Shown: positions 49,100 through 60,306, counted from the stretch's first letter. The stretch: 64,000 bases of DNA from Rugamonas brunnea (GCF_014042345.1 NZ_JACEZT010000002.1:62001-126000), one strand, 5' to 3'. Notes: a model not told the origin generated them from the sequence alone. Numbers and translations: made by a program.

Positions 49100-50326
49100 T
49101 TACGGCACCAGGTTGAAGTTCACGCCGGTCTGGTCGGCGGTCGAAATGTCAACCGAGGCCAGCGACTTGGTGGTGTAGCCGGCGGCCGATGCTTCCAGCA
49201 TGTACTTGCCCACGCCCGGTTGCACCGTGGTGGCGCTGGCGAACGTCAGCGGCAAGGTGGCGCTGTAGGCCGCGTACTGGGGTGCTTTGGTCGGCAGGCC
49301 GGCCAGCGTGTAGCCGCCCGTGGTCAGGTCGGCACCCATGTATTTGATGGTGACGGTGGGGCCGGAGGCGATGCTCTGCTTGGCGTCCACATAGGCGGTG
49401 GCCGTGGTGCTGACCGGGGCCAGCAGGACCGTGCCGCTGATGCTGCCGGTGGTGGAATCGGGCAGCGTGATCGGCGCGGCCGAGGTGCTGACCGGGACGA
49501 TGACGCTGGTGCTGGTCACCGGCACCGCGCCGACGATGGCGGCGGCGTGGGCGTCGGCCGTCACCACCACGTCGTAGTTACCGAGCGGCAGGCGGGTCAG
49601 CGAGAATTCGCCGGTGGTGGCGTTGGGCGTGGTGGCGCTGACGATGGCGCCGTTCTGCTGGGCCGATACCATCACGTGGCTGGTCAGCAGGGCCGGCGCG
49701 ACAAAGCCGCCAATGCCGTTCAGCGCGGTCGGGATCACCTTGACCACGGGCTTCAGCGCGTACTTGCCGTTGCCCTTGGTGACCACCGATTTGCAGGCGT
49801 CGAAGTCGAGCACCAGGTCCACTTTCTGGCCGGCGGCGACGTCGAATTCATTGACCAGCTTGATGCCGCTCTGGACCGCGCTCGGCGTGTCGAGCGAGAC
49901 CTCGGTCGTGCTGCCGGTGGGGACCACGGAGTTGGCCAGGCCGTTACCCGTGTTCGGGTCCAGCACCAGGCGCAACTGGGTGTAATGGCCGGCGCTCAGC
50001 GGCGTCTGGCCCAGTGCGTCGAGCGCGCCGTTGGTCAGGTTGAGCAGGTTGATCTTGCGGGCCGGGTTGAGCGTGATGTCGGTCCAGCCGGCATCGGTGT
50101 CGCTGGCCGTTGCGCTCTGGTTCACGCGCACCTTGTTGACGGTAACGTTGACGGCGTCAAAGCCACAAGAGGGCGCATCGGTCAGCGACACGGTGAGCGT
50201 GCCCAGGGTGGTGGTCGGCGCTGTGGAGCCGCCGCCACCGCCGCCGCATGCGGCAAGGGTGAGAGCGGTGAGCGCGGCAAGGGCCACGCTGGCGGTGCGA
50301 AGGGGGCGATAGCCTGGCTGTTTCAT
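49100..50326 (-). CDS. DUF4382 lipoprotein
   Basis: A 408-residue lipoprotein. The signal peptide ends in a lipobox (LTLAAC, lipidated Cys at residue 27) followed by a GGGGGG spacer. Residues about 40-200 are the DUF4382 domain (LGTLTVSLTDAPSCGFDAVN, then TQLRLVLDP). The C-terminal half looks like Ig- or carboxypeptidase-regulatory-like repeats (GEFSLTRLPLGNYDVVVTAD; GSISGTVLLAPVST). It is probably anchored to the outer membrane and exposed. The function is unknown. It has a terminator of its own. Confidence 0.88.
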   Translation of the reverse strand: MKQPGYRPLRTASVALAALTALTLAACGGGGGGSTAPTTTLGTLTVSLTDAPSCGFDAVNVTVNKVRVNQSATASDTDAGWTDITLNPARKINLLNLTNGALDALGQTPLSAGHYTQLRLVLDPNTGNGLANSVVPTGSTTEVSLDTPSAVQSGIKLVNEFDVAAGQKVDLVLDFDACKSVVTKGNGKYALKPVVKVIPTALNGIGGFVAPALLTSHVMVSAQQNGAIVSATTPNATTGEFSLTRLPLGNYDVVVTADAHAAAIVGAVPVTSTSVIVPVSTSAAPITLPDSTTGSISGTVLLAPVSTTATAYVDAKQSIASGPTVTIKYMGADLTTGGYTLAGLPTKAPQYAAYSATLPLTFASATTVQPGVGKYMLEASAAGYTTKSLASVDISTADQTGVNFNLVP

Positions 50327-50487
50327 GATGGGCCTCTTATTCTGTTGACGTTCGACGGCAGTGACGAGTTCGCTGCACAGACATTATGCGTTCCTTGTGG
50401 AAACAAGAATGTTAGTTTCCGCACATAGTGAGGTTTTGTTACAACTCTTACTTTTGAGTTGACCCGGCAGCCAGGCCCGCCGGCACT

Positions 50488-50787
50488 TTAAAGCGGACTC
50501 GGCATGGAAATAGTGTCGCACATCTGGATGGCTGGCGGGGCGCTCAGCAGCGTCTCGAAGCGGGCCAGCGCCTGACGCAGCGGTGGCGAGGCCAGGTGCG
50601 CGTCGCAGGCGGCCTGGTCGCGGTACAGCTCGCACACGACGAACACATCGGGCTGGTCCCGGCGCCGGTGCACCGTGTAGGACAGGCAGCCCGGTTCGGC
50701 GCGGCTGGTGACGGCCAGCGCGCACAGCGTGGCGGCCACTTCGTCGGCCGTATGTGGATGGGAATGCAAGTTGGCAATTAACAACAT
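50488..50787 (-). CDS. Antibiotic biosynthesis monooxygenase (ABM) domain protein
   Basis: A 99-residue small dimeric alpha/beta-barrel protein of the ABM/YgiN type: MLLIANLHSHPHTADEVAAT, then PGCLSYTVHRRRDQPDVFVV and HLASPPLRQALARFETLL. Members include quinol and heme monooxygenases, but there is no way to choose a substrate here. It starts 18 bases after the AraC-type gene on the same strand, so the regulator and this protein are likely in one transcript. Confidence 0.87.
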   Translation of the reverse strand: MLLIANLHSHPHTADEVAATLCALAVTSRAEPGCLSYTVHRRRDQPDVFVVCELYRDQAACDAHLASPPLRQALARFETLLSAPPAIQMCDTISMPSPL

Positions 50788-50805
50788 AGTGAGCTCCGTG
50801 GAGGT

Positions 50806-51693
50806 TCAGGGAGCTTGTATGGTGCCGTCCCCGGCGCGCGGGGGATTGTAAAAATGCGTCGTGCCACTGGCCTGGCGCAGAAAGCGCTGGGGCGTGGTGT
50901 GCGCCAGCGCCCGGAAGTCGTGGATGAAATGGGCCTGGTCGAAATAGCCGTGGCGCAGCGCCGTATCGAGACCGGGGGCGCCGGGCGCCAGCAGCAGCGC
51001 TCGTACCGTGTGGTGGAACCGGCACAGGCGGCGCAACGCGGCCGGGGTCTGGCCGGTCCAGGCCAGCACACGCCGTTCGAGCTGGCGCCGCCCCAGGTGG
51101 AGCCGGTCCGCCAACGGTTCGATGCGCACGCCACCGTGGCTGCGGTACAGGATATCGACGGCCGCTTCGACCAGCGGGTCGGCGCGCTCGGGGCGCAACT
51201 GGCGCAGCAGGAATTGCTGGATCAGGGTGAGCCGCTCGGCATGCGTGTCGGCCCGGGCCACGCCGGCGGCGCACTGCCGGCCCGGCGCACCCCACACATC
51301 GGCCACGTCGCGCGGCCTGTCGTGCAGCTCGGCGGCGGGCACGGGCGTGAAGCAGGCCAGCATGCCGCTGCGGAAGCGCACGGCGATGAAGCCGACCTCG
51401 GCCATCGTCGCCAGCGCCAGCGGTACGGTGCGCAGGCTCAGCAAATGGGCCGGGGCGTGCGGCGCGGAACACAGCGCCGCGCCATCATCACCGGCAGCAC
51501 CGGCGTGGCGGAATGGCCGCCGGTAGTGGAAATACAGTTCCGCCCCCGCGCCCGGCAACAGCGTGGGCAGCGCGATGGTTTCGCCGGGGGCGCTCTCCCA
51601 GCCCCATAGCCGGTCGATATACGGCTGCAATGGCGGGATGGGGAGCAGGTGAAAGCGGCGCATGGCGGATGGTGACGGTGGGCTGGCCATCAT
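50806..51693 (-). CDS. AraC-family transcriptional regulator
   Basis: A 295-residue regulator. The N-terminal 150 residues (FHLLPIPPLQPYIDRLWGWE) form the DUF6597-like sensing domain. The C-terminal part holds two helix-turn-helix units (VRIEPLADRLHLGRRQLERR and LDTALRHGYFDQAHFIHDFR). The start could be Met1, Met2 or Met11; none has a good ribosome site. It is probably cotranscribed with the small ABM protein, which may be its target pathway. The signal is unknown. Confidence 0.88.
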   Translation of the reverse strand: MMASPPSPSAMRRFHLLPIPPLQPYIDRLWGWESAPGETIALPTLLPGAGAELYFHYRRPFRHAGAAGDDGAALCSAPHAPAHLLSLRTVPLALATMAEVGFIAVRFRSGMLACFTPVPAAELHDRPRDVADVWGAPGRQCAAGVARADTHAERLTLIQQFLLRQLRPERADPLVEAAVDILYRSHGGVRIEPLADRLHLGRRQLERRVLAWTGQTPAALRRLCRFHHTVRALLLAPGAPGLDTALRHGYFDQAHFIHDFRALAHTTPQRFLRQASGTTHFYNPPRAGDGTIQAP

Positions 51694-51772
51694 GCCATGC
51701 GGTCGCGCCGGCGGGAAGCGCGCGCGGGTAGGTCAGTCCCCGCTGTCGCCCGCCGGCAGTGGTTGGCCTTGC

Positions 51773-52657
51773 TCAGGCCTTGCGGCGGCGCGCGATCCAG
51801 CCCACCAGGCCCAGGCCGGCCAGCAGCATGGCGACCGTGTCGGGTTCAGGCACAGGCGCCATCGCGTCGATGCCGGTGTAGCGGATGTCGCTGTCGGGGA
51901 AGGTCATGTGGTTGAGCAGCGTGCCCGTGAGCGAGTAGTCGTAGATGTTGTTGCCCGAGGTCAGGAAGACGTCGTTGTTGGTGCCCAGCGTGAGCCGGTC
52001 GATGTCGAAACCGACGCCGAAATAGCTGGTCTGGTTCAGCGCCAGGTTGCGCAGCGTGACGCCATGCTGGGAACCGGCATAGGACGCCACCAGCAGATTG
52101 TTGCCATAGGCGACGTCGGTGTAATTGATGCCCAGGTCGGGGAAGGTCATGTTGGTGACCTGGGTGCCGTTGGTCAGGTAATCGTACAGGTGATTGCCCG
52201 AGGCCAGGTAGACGTGGTTGTTGTCGCCGGCGGCGATGCCGCTGATGTCAAAGCCGGTGCTGACGGCGTTCGACTGGTTCAGCGCGTAGTCGCGCACCGT
52301 GAAGCCTTGCTGCGATCCATTGTAGGAGGCCACCACATGGCCGCCGCCCACATCCACGTCGGTGTAATTGATGGAAGAGATGGGGAAGGCCATGTCGTGG
52401 ATCAGGGTGCCGCTGGTGCTGTAGTTGATCAGGTGGTTGCCGGCCGCGATGTACAGGTCGTTGTTCGCGCCCAGCGCCAGGCCGCGTGCCTGCACGCCCG
52501 TGCCGAAGTAGTTGGTCTGGACCAGCGCGTCGGTACGCTGCGTCACGCCAAGCTGGGAACCGGAATAGCTGGCATAGACCGTGGCGTGGGCTGGCAGCGC
52601 GCAGCCGAGCGCGGCGCCCAACAACAGGGTGGAAAGGACGGGGGAAGTTGGTTTCAT
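51773..52657 (-). CDS. PEP-CTERM sorted protein with internal repeats
   Basis: A 294-residue exported protein. A signal peptide (MKPTSPVLSTLLLGAALGCA, cleaved after PAHA) is followed by three repeats of about 65-75 residues, each with VASY-GSQ-G-T-R, a FGTG or FD-I-G segment, NNDLYIAAGNHL-Y, and MTFP--INYTDV. It ends in VPEPDTVAMLLAGLGLVGWI and an RRRKA tail, a textbook PEP-CTERM sorting signal for exosortase/EpsH systems. The repeats suggest a beta-propeller-like fold. AGGATG precedes the ATG at 52657. The exosortase is not in this window. Confidence 0.9.
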   Translation of the reverse strand: MKPTSPVLSTLLLGAALGCALPAHATVYASYSGSQLGVTQRTDALVQTNYFGTGVQARGLALGANNDLYIAAGNHLINYSTSGTLIHDMAFPISSINYTDVDVGGGHVVASYNGSQQGFTVRDYALNQSNAVSTGFDISGIAAGDNNHVYLASGNHLYDYLTNGTQVTNMTFPDLGINYTDVAYGNNLLVASYAGSQHGVTLRNLALNQTSYFGVGFDIDRLTLGTNNDVFLTSGNNIYDYSLTGTLLNHMTFPDSDIRYTGIDAMAPVPEPDTVAMLLAGLGLVGWIARRRKA

Positions 52658-52917
52658 GGTGGCATCCTGAAAAGTAAGGGGAGGGTGCTGTGGCCGGACT
52701 AATATCAAAAAATAATTGTCTTTTTGCAATTGCTGGAAATTGTAGCAGTTTTTCATGCTTAAAAATAAGGCAAGTCCGGAAAATGATGCCGCTGTTGCAG
52801 GCGCGACACGGTAGGCGCGCGGCGTTCGTTGTCAAGCGGGGTACCGCGCATAGGGGCTATGGGCGATGTTGGATTTGCGCTCGCGTTCCGGTACGCCGCA
52901 CGGGCGGCACACCGATG

Positions 52918-52923
52918 TATAAT
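52918..52923 (+). promoter_or_regulatory. -10 box of the thi operon
   Basis: TATAAT, about 35 bases before the TPP riboswitch, with no clear -35. The stretch from 52658 to here (260 bases) holds the PEP-CTERM gene's own AT-rich promoter region and no gene I can see. Confidence 0.45.
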
Positions 52924-52954
52924 GCGATCCGCTGCCCCGCCTCACGGTGGAGCG

Positions 52955-55058
<2,104 letters not shown>

Positions 55059-55065
55059 GGCGGCC

Positions 55066-55269
55066 ATGATCGCGATAGAACTGAACGGCGCGCCGCACAG
55101 CGTGCCGGCCGGCCACACGGCGAACGACCTGGTCGACGCACTGTCGCTGACCGGCCAGGCGCTGGCGCTGGCCATCAACCGCACGGTGGTGCCGCGCCAG
55201 CAATGGCGCGAGCGCCAGTTGCAGGCGCAGGACAAGGTGGACATCGTGCGCGCCATCGGCGGCGGCTAA
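55066..55269 (+). CDS. thiS: Thiamine sulfur carrier ThiS
   Basis: A 67-residue ubiquitin-like protein whose C-terminal Gly-Gly (AIGGG) is thiocarboxylated and delivers sulfur for the thiazole ring. The start MIAIELNGAPHSVPAGHTAN and LALAINRTVVPRQQW match. It begins 7 bases after thiC and is followed by its partner thiG after 18 bases. Confidence 0.97.
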   Translation: MIAIELNGAPHSVPAGHTANDLVDALSLTGQALALAINRTVVPRQQWRERQLQAQDKVDIVRAIGGG

Positions 55270-55287
55270 CCACGGACGAAAAGGACT

Positions 55288-56085
55288 ATGAAAATGCAAG
55301 AGCAGAACCAAGACCTGCTGACCATCGCGGGCAAGACCTACAATTCGCGCCTGCTGGTGGGCAGCGGCAAATACAAGGACCTGGCGCAAACCAAGGAAGC
55401 GACCGACGCGGCCGGCGCCGAGATCATCACGGTGGCCATCCGCCGCGTCAACATCGGCCAGGACCCGAAGGCGCCCAGCCTGCTGGACGTGCTGCCGCCG
55501 TCGCAGTACACCATCCTGCCCAACACGGCTGGCTGCTACACGGCCAAGGACGCCGTCTACACGCTGCAGATGGCGCGTGAACTGCTGGGCGGCCACAAGC
55601 TGGTCAAGCTGGAAGTGCTGGGCGACGAGAAGACCCTGTTCCCGCACATGCCGGAAACCCTGGTCGCGGCCGAAGCGCTGGTGCGCGATGGCTTCGACGT
55701 GATGGTCTACTGCAGCGACGATCCGATCCAGGCCAAGCTGCTGGCCAGCATAGGCTGCGTGGCCGTGATGCCGCTGGCCTCGCTGATCGGTTCGGGCATG
55801 GGCATCCTCAACCCGTGGAACCTGTCGCTGATCATCGAGCAGGCCACGGTGCCGGTGCTGGTGGACGCCGGCGTGGGCACGGCCTCGGACGCCGCCATCG
55901 CGATGGAACTCGGTTGCGACGGTGTGCTGATGAACACCGCCATCGCCGGCGCCCAGGACCCGGTGCGCATGGCGCGCGCCATGCGTCTTGGCGTGCAGGC
56001 CGGCCGCGAAGCCTACCTGGCGGGCCGGATTCCGAAGCGCTTCGCCGCCTCGCCATCGTCGCCGATGGCCGGCCGGCTGGCATGA
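55288..56085 (+). CDS. thiG: Thiazole synthase
   Basis: Makes thiazole phosphate from 1-deoxyxylulose-5-phosphate, dehydroglycine and ThiS thiocarboxylate. It has 265 residues, a TIM barrel with [54 protein letters not shown] (catalytic Lys) and [20 protein letters not shown]. The stop overlaps the thiD start (ATGA). No thiO or thiH for dehydroglycine lies in the operon. Confidence 0.98.
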   Translation: MKMQEQNQDLLTIAGKTYNSRLLVGSGKYKDLAQTKEATDAAGAEIITVAIRRVNIGQDPKAPSLLDVLPPSQYTILPNTAGCYTAKDAVYTLQMARELLGGHKLVKLEVLGDEKTLFPHMPETLVAAEALVRDGFDVMVYCSDDPIQAKLLASIGCVAVMPLASLIGSGMGILNPWNLSLIIEQATVPVLVDAGVGTASDAAIAMELGCDGVLMNTAIAGAQDPVRMARAMRLGVQAGREAYLAGRIPKRFAASPSSPMAGRLA

Positions 56086-56954
56086 CGGGCGGCGGCGCCA
56101 CCGCCATGGACGGGCTGGCCGGCGCCACCGGCGTGCACGGGCCAGCCGGCGCGGGTTCGCCGGCGGCGCCGCCCGCACGCCGTCCCGATGAACGGGCCTG
56201 CGTGCTGGTGCTGGCCGGTGTCGACCCGTCCGGCGGCGCCGGCATCGCGGCCGACCTGCAGGCCGTTGCCGGCCAGGGCGCGCACGCGCTGACGGTGGTC
56301 ACGGCGCTGACGGCGCAGGACAACGACCGCGTCTACCACGTGCAGCCGGTCGACAGCGCCATGGTGCTGCGCCAGGCCGAGGTGCTGGCGGCCAAGATCG
56401 CCATCGCCGCCGTCAAGATCGGCATCACGGGCAGCGCCGCCAACGCACAGGCGCTCGCCGGCCTGATCACGCGCCTGCGCGCACGCCAGCCGGACCTGCC
56501 CGTGGTGCTGGATCCGGTGCTGGCCAGCGGCCACGGCGACCTGCTGTCGCGCGACGACGCCGTGCTGGCGCTGGCGCCGCTGCTGCCGCTGGTGACCGTG
56601 CTTACGCCCAACGGCCCGGAAGCTCGGGCCCTGAGCGGCGAGGACGCGCCGGCCGCGCAGGCGCGCGTGTTGCGCGCGCGTGGCTGCCAGCATGTGCTGA
56701 TCACGGGCGGCCACGACGACGGCGAACAGGTGGTCAACCGCTGGTACGGCCCGGAGCGCGAGCAGCAATGGCGCTGGCCCCGTTTGCCGGGCGGCTTCCA
56801 CGGCAGCGGCTGCACGCTGGCCGCGTCCATCGCCGGCCTGCTGGCGCAGCAGGTGCCGATGGCCGTGGCGCTGGAACGGGCGCAGTTGTACTGCCACCAC
56901 GCGCTGGAGGCGTCCTACCCGATCGCCGACGGCCAGCGTATTCCGCTGCGCTGA
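56082..56954 (+). CDS. thiD: Hydroxymethylpyrimidine (phosphate) kinase
   Basis: Phosphorylates HMP and HMP-P to HMP-PP. It has 290 residues, about 25 longer than usual because of an Ala/Gly/Pro-rich N-terminus before [20 protein letters not shown]. The ATP motif [19 protein letters not shown] carries the catalytic Cys. The ATG overlaps the thiG stop codon. It could instead start downstream, but no better ribosome site is seen. Confidence 0.95.
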   Translation: MTGGGATAMDGLAGATGVHGPAGAGSPAAPPARRPDERACVLVLAGVDPSGGAGIAADLQAVAGQGAHALTVVTALTAQDNDRVYHVQPVDSAMVLRQAEVLAAKIAIAAVKIGITGSAANAQALAGLITRLRARQPDLPVVLDPVLASGHGDLLSRDDAVLALAPLLPLVTVLTPNGPEARALSGEDAPAAQARVLRARGCQHVLITGGHDDGEQVVNRWYGPEREQQWRWPRLPGGFHGSGCTLAASIAGLLAQQVPMAVALERAQLYCHHALEASYPIADGQRIPLR

Positions 56955-56977
56955 CCACCCCCTACTTTTGAGAGAGC

Positions 56978-57595
56978 ATGATGCAAGGACTTTATCTGGT
57001 CACCCCCAACTGGGACGATACGGAACGGCTGCTGGCCGTGACGGAACTGGCGCTGGGCGCCGGCGTGGCGCTGCTGCAGTACCGCCACAAGGATGCCAGT
57101 CCGGCGCTGCGCACGGAGCAGGGCGCGGCCTTGCTGGCGCTGTGCCGCCGCCACGGCGTCCCGCTGATCATTAACGATCACGTGGACCTGTGCCGCGCGC
57201 TCGACGCGGACGGCATCCACGTGGGCGGCACCGACGCCACGCTGGCCGAAGTGCGCGCCGCGGTGGGGCCGGACAAGATCGTCGGCGCCTCCTGCTACGG
57301 CGACTTGCCGCGCGCGCTGGCGGCGCAGGCGGCTGGCGCCAGCTACGTGGCGTTCGGCGGCTTCTACCCGTCGCGGGTGAAGCAGTACGCAGTCACGACG
57401 GCGCCGTCCATCCTGGACGAGGCGCGCGCCGTGATCACCGTGCCCAGTGTCGTCATCGGCGGCATGACGCCGGAGAACGCGGCGCCGCTGGTGGCGCGCG
57501 GCACCGACATGGTGGCGGCCATCAGCAGCGTGTACCTGGCCGACGACCCGGCCGCCGCCGTGCACCGCTTCCGGGCTTTGTTCTTGGCTAATTAA
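56978..57595 (+). CDS. thiE: Thiamine phosphate synthase
   Basis: Joins HMP-PP and thiazole phosphate to thiamine phosphate. It has 205 residues, a TIM barrel with YLVTPNWDD, VALLQYRHKDAS, PLIINDHVDLCRALDADGIH and VGGTDATLAEVRA. The C-terminus has SVVIGGMTPENAAPLVARG. It is the last gene of the thiC-thiE operon and starts 23 bases after thiD. Either of two adjacent ATGs may be used. Confidence 0.97.
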   Translation: MMQGLYLVTPNWDDTERLLAVTELALGAGVALLQYRHKDASPALRTEQGAALLALCRRHGVPLIINDHVDLCRALDADGIHVGGTDATLAEVRAAVGPDKIVGASCYGDLPRALAAQAAGASYVAFGGFYPSRVKQYAVTTAPSILDEARAVITVPSVVIGGMTPENAAPLVARGTDMVAAISSVYLADDPAAAVHRFRALFLAN

Positions 57596-57677
57596 CAACG
57601 GCATTGATAAGAGGCTGGTAATCCGTGGTCCGTTACGCCTTATAATTCAGGCGTTTACTTGTCCACGGGTCCGCCAC

Positions 57678-58307
57678 ATGAACGTCTCCGCCAGCGCTAA
57701 GCGACTGATCCTGATCGTCGACGACGACCAACTGCTGCTCGATTACCTGGGCGAGGTGCTGCGCCACGCCGGTTACGATACGCAGCAGGCTTCCTCGTCC
57801 GAGCAAGCCTTGCAACTGATCGCCCAGCGCGAACCTGACCTGGCCCTGCTCGATATCCACATGCCAGGCATGAACGGCCTGGAACTGGCCAAGCGCCTGC
57901 ACGCCCAGACCTCGGTGCCGTTCATGTTCCTGTCCGGCCGCGGCGACGCGGACGCCGGCAAACAGGCGGCCGCCTATGGCGCCGTCGGTTTCCTCGTCAA
58001 GCCGGTCGACGAGAAGCACCTGATGCCCGCCTTCGCGGCCGGCCTGGCGCGTGCCGACGAGATCCGCCAGTTGCGCCGCACGGAACTGAACCTGAACGCG
58101 GCGCTGGCCGCCGGGCGCGAAACCAGCCTGGCCGTGGGCCTGCTGATGTGCAAATTCCAGACCGACCGCAACACGGCCTTCGAAGTGCTGCGCGACCACG
58201 CCCGCTCCAGCCGGCGCAAGGTCAACGAAGTGGCCGACCAGCTGCTGTCGGCCGAGGAAACCCTGAACAGCCTGCACGCGGCGTTCAACAACCGTCTCAA
58301 AAAGTAA
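57678..58307 (+). CDS. Response regulator with ANTAR RNA-binding domain
   Basis: A 209-residue protein. The receiver domain (about 8-125) has ILIVDDDQLLLDYLGEVLRH, the phospho-acceptor Asp in LALLDIHMPGMNG, and the Lys in FLVKPVDEKHL. A short coiled linker leads to an ANTAR domain (about 130-205): SLAVGLLMCKFQTDRNTAFE, then VLRDHARSSRRKVNEVADQL. Phosphorylated ANTAR proteins (NasT, AmiR, EutV) bind paired hairpins in leaders and prevent termination. The cognate kinase is not here. A terminator and the leader of another receiver gene lie downstream. Confidence 0.92.
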   Translation: MNVSASAKRLILIVDDDQLLLDYLGEVLRHAGYDTQQASSSEQALQLIAQREPDLALLDIHMPGMNGLELAKRLHAQTSVPFMFLSGRGDADAGKQAAAYGAVGFLVKPVDEKHLMPAFAAGLARADEIRQLRRTELNLNAALAAGRETSLAVGLLMCKFQTDRNTAFEVLRDHARSSRRKVNEVADQLLSAEETLNSLHAAFNNRLKK

Positions 58308-58312
58308 ACGCC

Positions 58313-58349
58313 GGGCCGGCCGGGCGCTTGCCGGCCCTGTGTTTTGTTG
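58313..58349 (+). terminator. Terminator after the ANTAR regulator
   Basis: GGGCCGGC (58313-58320) pairs with GCCGGCCC (58330-58337), followed by TGTGTTTTGTTG. It separates the ANTAR gene from the receiver-only gene, so the latter needs either its own promoter or antitermination. Confidence 0.7.
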
Positions 58350-58363
58350 TAAGATGAAGCCCT

Positions 58364-58384
58364 GTGGCCGTAACAATCGGCCAC
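58364..58384 (+). ncRNA. Hairpin at the 5' end of the receiver-gene leader
   Basis: GTGGCCG (58364-58370) and CGGCCAC (58378-58384) pair around TAACAAT. A TAAGAT -10-like box (58350-58355) would begin the transcript just before it, giving a leader of about 220 nt. GGCCGTAAC recurs at about 58406. The loop does not fit the ANTAR A-x2-G hexaloop, so a link to the ANTAR regulator is only a possibility. Confidence 0.3.
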
Positions 58385-58581
58385 GCCGATGATGGGCAGC
58401 AGGGCCGTAACCCGCCTCCGCTGCCTCGCCCCACCTTGCGGCCGCCCGTTCCCCGCGCCGCCATTCCAGTCCGGCCCAGCTCCGCCGAACCGATTCCGCC
58501 ACCACCGTAGCCCTGCGCCGTTACCGCGCGGCCGCCGTGCGCGCGGGACAGTCCGATTCCCTTTTTTGCCGGAGAAATGCC

Positions 58582-59055
58582 ATGACGATCAAGCCAACCG
58601 TTGCGCCAGTGCCGTTCAGCGCCATCGCGCCGCAGTTGGACCAGGCGCGCGCTGTCCATGACGAACTGCATGGGCAGGCCGCCGCGTCGCGCGTGCTGCA
58701 TGTGGACGGCGACCATGAAAGCGCGCTGGTGCTGGCCACGCTGCTGGTACCGGAAACCCAGGTCACCCACGCCGGCACGCTGGACGCGGCGATGCGGGCC
58801 GTGCGGGCAGGGCGCTTCGCGCTGGTCGTGCTGGACCCGGACCTGCCCGACGGCGACGGCGCGGCCCTGCTGGAACTGCTGTGTGAAGCGCAGCAGGCCA
58901 CGCCGGTGCTGCTGTATTCGGCGCGCCGGCCGAACCGCTACGACCAGGCCATGGCCTTCCTGCCCAAGCCGTGGACGTCGCCGCGCCAGTTGTGGCTGAC
59001 CATGTCGCGGTTGTTGGCCCCCGCCGCCGCCACGGTGGCCCAGCCCGCGTACTGA
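58582..59055 (+). CDS. Receiver-domain-only protein
   Basis: A 157-residue stand-alone receiver-like protein. The core spans about 38-135: RVLHVDGDHESALVLATLLV, the phospho-acceptor region VVLDPDLPDGDGAALLELL, and the Lys in FLPKPW. The acidic pocket reads D-G-D rather than the usual D-D. It has no output domain. A GGAG lies before the ATG at 58582. It may relay phosphate or act by protein contact; the partner kinase is unknown. The 274 bases before it form a possible structured leader. Confidence 0.8.
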   Translation: MTIKPTVAPVPFSAIAPQLDQARAVHDELHGQAAASRVLHVDGDHESALVLATLLVPETQVTHAGTLDAAMRAVRAGRFALVVLDPDLPDGDGAALLELLCEAQQATPVLLYSARRPNRYDQAMAFLPKPWTSPRQLWLTMSRLLAPAAATVAQPAY

Positions 59056-59077
59056 CGTTTCGTTCACGTTGGCCATT

Positions 59078-59086
59078 TGCTATGAT
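59078..59086 (+). promoter_or_regulatory. Extended -10 promoter of frmA
   Basis: TGCTATGAT is an extended -10 element about 50 bases before the frmA start. The -35 position is not well conserved, as is common with extended -10 promoters. No FrmR-type operator is recognised. Confidence 0.45.
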
Positions 59087-59135
59087 GGTGCACCGGCCGT
59101 GCCGGATCACCTCTGACGCCAACAAGGACGAACAC

Positions 59136-60242
59136 ATGAAAACCAAAGCAGCCGTTGCATGGAAGGCGGGCCAGCCGCTGACGATCGAGGAAGTGGAGCT
59201 GGGCGGCCCGCGCGAGGGCGAGGTGCTGGTCGAGATCAAGGCCACCGGCATCTGCCACACCGATTACTACACGCTGTCGGGTGCCGACCCGGAAGGCATC
59301 TTCCCCGCCATCCTGGGTCATGAGGGCGCCGGCGTGGTGGTGGACGTGGGGCCGGGCGTGAAAAGCCTGCAGCGCGACGACCACGTGATCCCGCTCTACA
59401 CGCCGGAATGCCGCCAGTGCAAATTCTGCCTGTCGCGCAAGACCAACCTGTGCCAGTCGATTCGCTCCACCCAGGGTCGCGGCCTGATGCCCGACGCCAC
59501 CAGCCGCTTCTCCCTGGACGGCAAACCGATCTTCCACTACATGGGCACCTCCACCTTCTCCAACTACATCGTGGTGCCGGAGATCGCGCTGGCCAAGATC
59601 CGCTCCGACGCGCCGTTCGACAAGGTGTGCTACATCGGCTGCGGCGTGACCACCGGCGTGGGTGCCGTGCTGTTCACGGCCAAGGTGGAGGCGGGCGCCA
59701 ACGTGGTGGTGTTCGGCCTGGGCGGCATCGGCCTGAACGTGATCCAGGCCGCGCGCATGGTGGGCGCGGACAAGATCATCGGGGTCGACATCAACCCGGC
59801 CCGCGAGGACATGGCGCGCAAATTCGGCATGACCCACTTCATCAACCCGTCCAAGGTGGAGAACGTGGTGGACGCCATCGTCCAGCTGACCGACGGCGGC
59901 GCCGACTACAGCTTCGAATGCATCGGCAACACCACCACCATGCGCCAGGCGCTGGAGTGCTGCCACAAGGGCTGGGGCCAGTCCATCATCATCGGCGTGG
60001 CGGCGGCCGGTCAGGAAATCGCCACCCGGCCATTCCAGTTGGTGACGGGCCGGGTGTGGAAAGGCTCCGCGTTCGGCGGCGCGCGCGGGCGCACCGACGT
60101 GCCCAAGATCGTCGACTGGTACATGGAAGGCAAGCTCAATATCGACGACCTGATCACGCACCGGCTGCCGCTGGAGCGCATCAACGAAGGCTTCGATTTG
60201 ATGAAGTCGGGCGAATCGATCCGTTCCGTGGTGTTGTACTGA
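59136..60242 (+). CDS. frmA: S-(hydroxymethyl)glutathione dehydrogenase (class III alcohol dehydrogenase)
   Basis: Oxidises the formaldehyde-glutathione adduct and reduces S-nitrosoglutathione. It has 368 residues. The catalytic zinc ligands are in TGICHTDYYTLSG, LGHEGAGVV and GCGVTTG; the structural zinc set is CRQCKFCLSRKTNLC; and the NAD-binding motif is VFGLGGIGLNVIQAARM. The ATG at 59136 follows ACAAGGACGAACAC. It is alone, without the usual S-formylglutathione hydrolase gene, which must be elsewhere. PQQ-linked alcohol oxidation would give it a source of aldehyde, but this is inference. Confidence 0.96.
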   Translation: MKTKAAVAWKAGQPLTIEEVELGGPREGEVLVEIKATGICHTDYYTLSGADPEGIFPAILGHEGAGVVVDVGPGVKSLQRDDHVIPLYTPECRQCKFCLSRKTNLCQSIRSTQGRGLMPDATSRFSLDGKPIFHYMGTSTFSNYIVVPEIALAKIRSDAPFDKVCYIGCGVTTGVGAVLFTAKVEAGANVVVFGLGGIGLNVIQAARMVGADKIIGVDINPAREDMARKFGMTHFINPSKVENVVDAIVQLTDGGADYSFECIGNTTTMRQALECCHKGWGQSIIIGVAAAGQEIATRPFQLVTGRVWKGSAFGGARGRTDVPKIVDWYMEGKLNIDDLITHRLPLERINEGFDLMKSGESIRSVVLY

Positions 60243-60271
60243 CCCGGCGGGCCGGCCATCACAGTGCTGGA

Positions 60272-60287
60272 CTGTATAAAACCCCAG
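60272..60287. promoter_or_regulatory. LexA (SOS) box of uvrD
   Basis: CTGTATAAAACCCCAG matches CTGT-N8-ACAG at seven of eight fixed positions and, as I recall it, resembles the E. coli uvrD box with its CCCAG end. It lies inside a larger dyad (CAGTGCTGG 60262-60270, CCAGCACTG 60284-60292). It ends 31 bases before the uvrD ATG and covers the -35 region of the TATAAT promoter at 60307. Confidence 0.65.
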
Positions 60288-60306
60288 CACTGGCGCGCCG
60301 GCCCGG

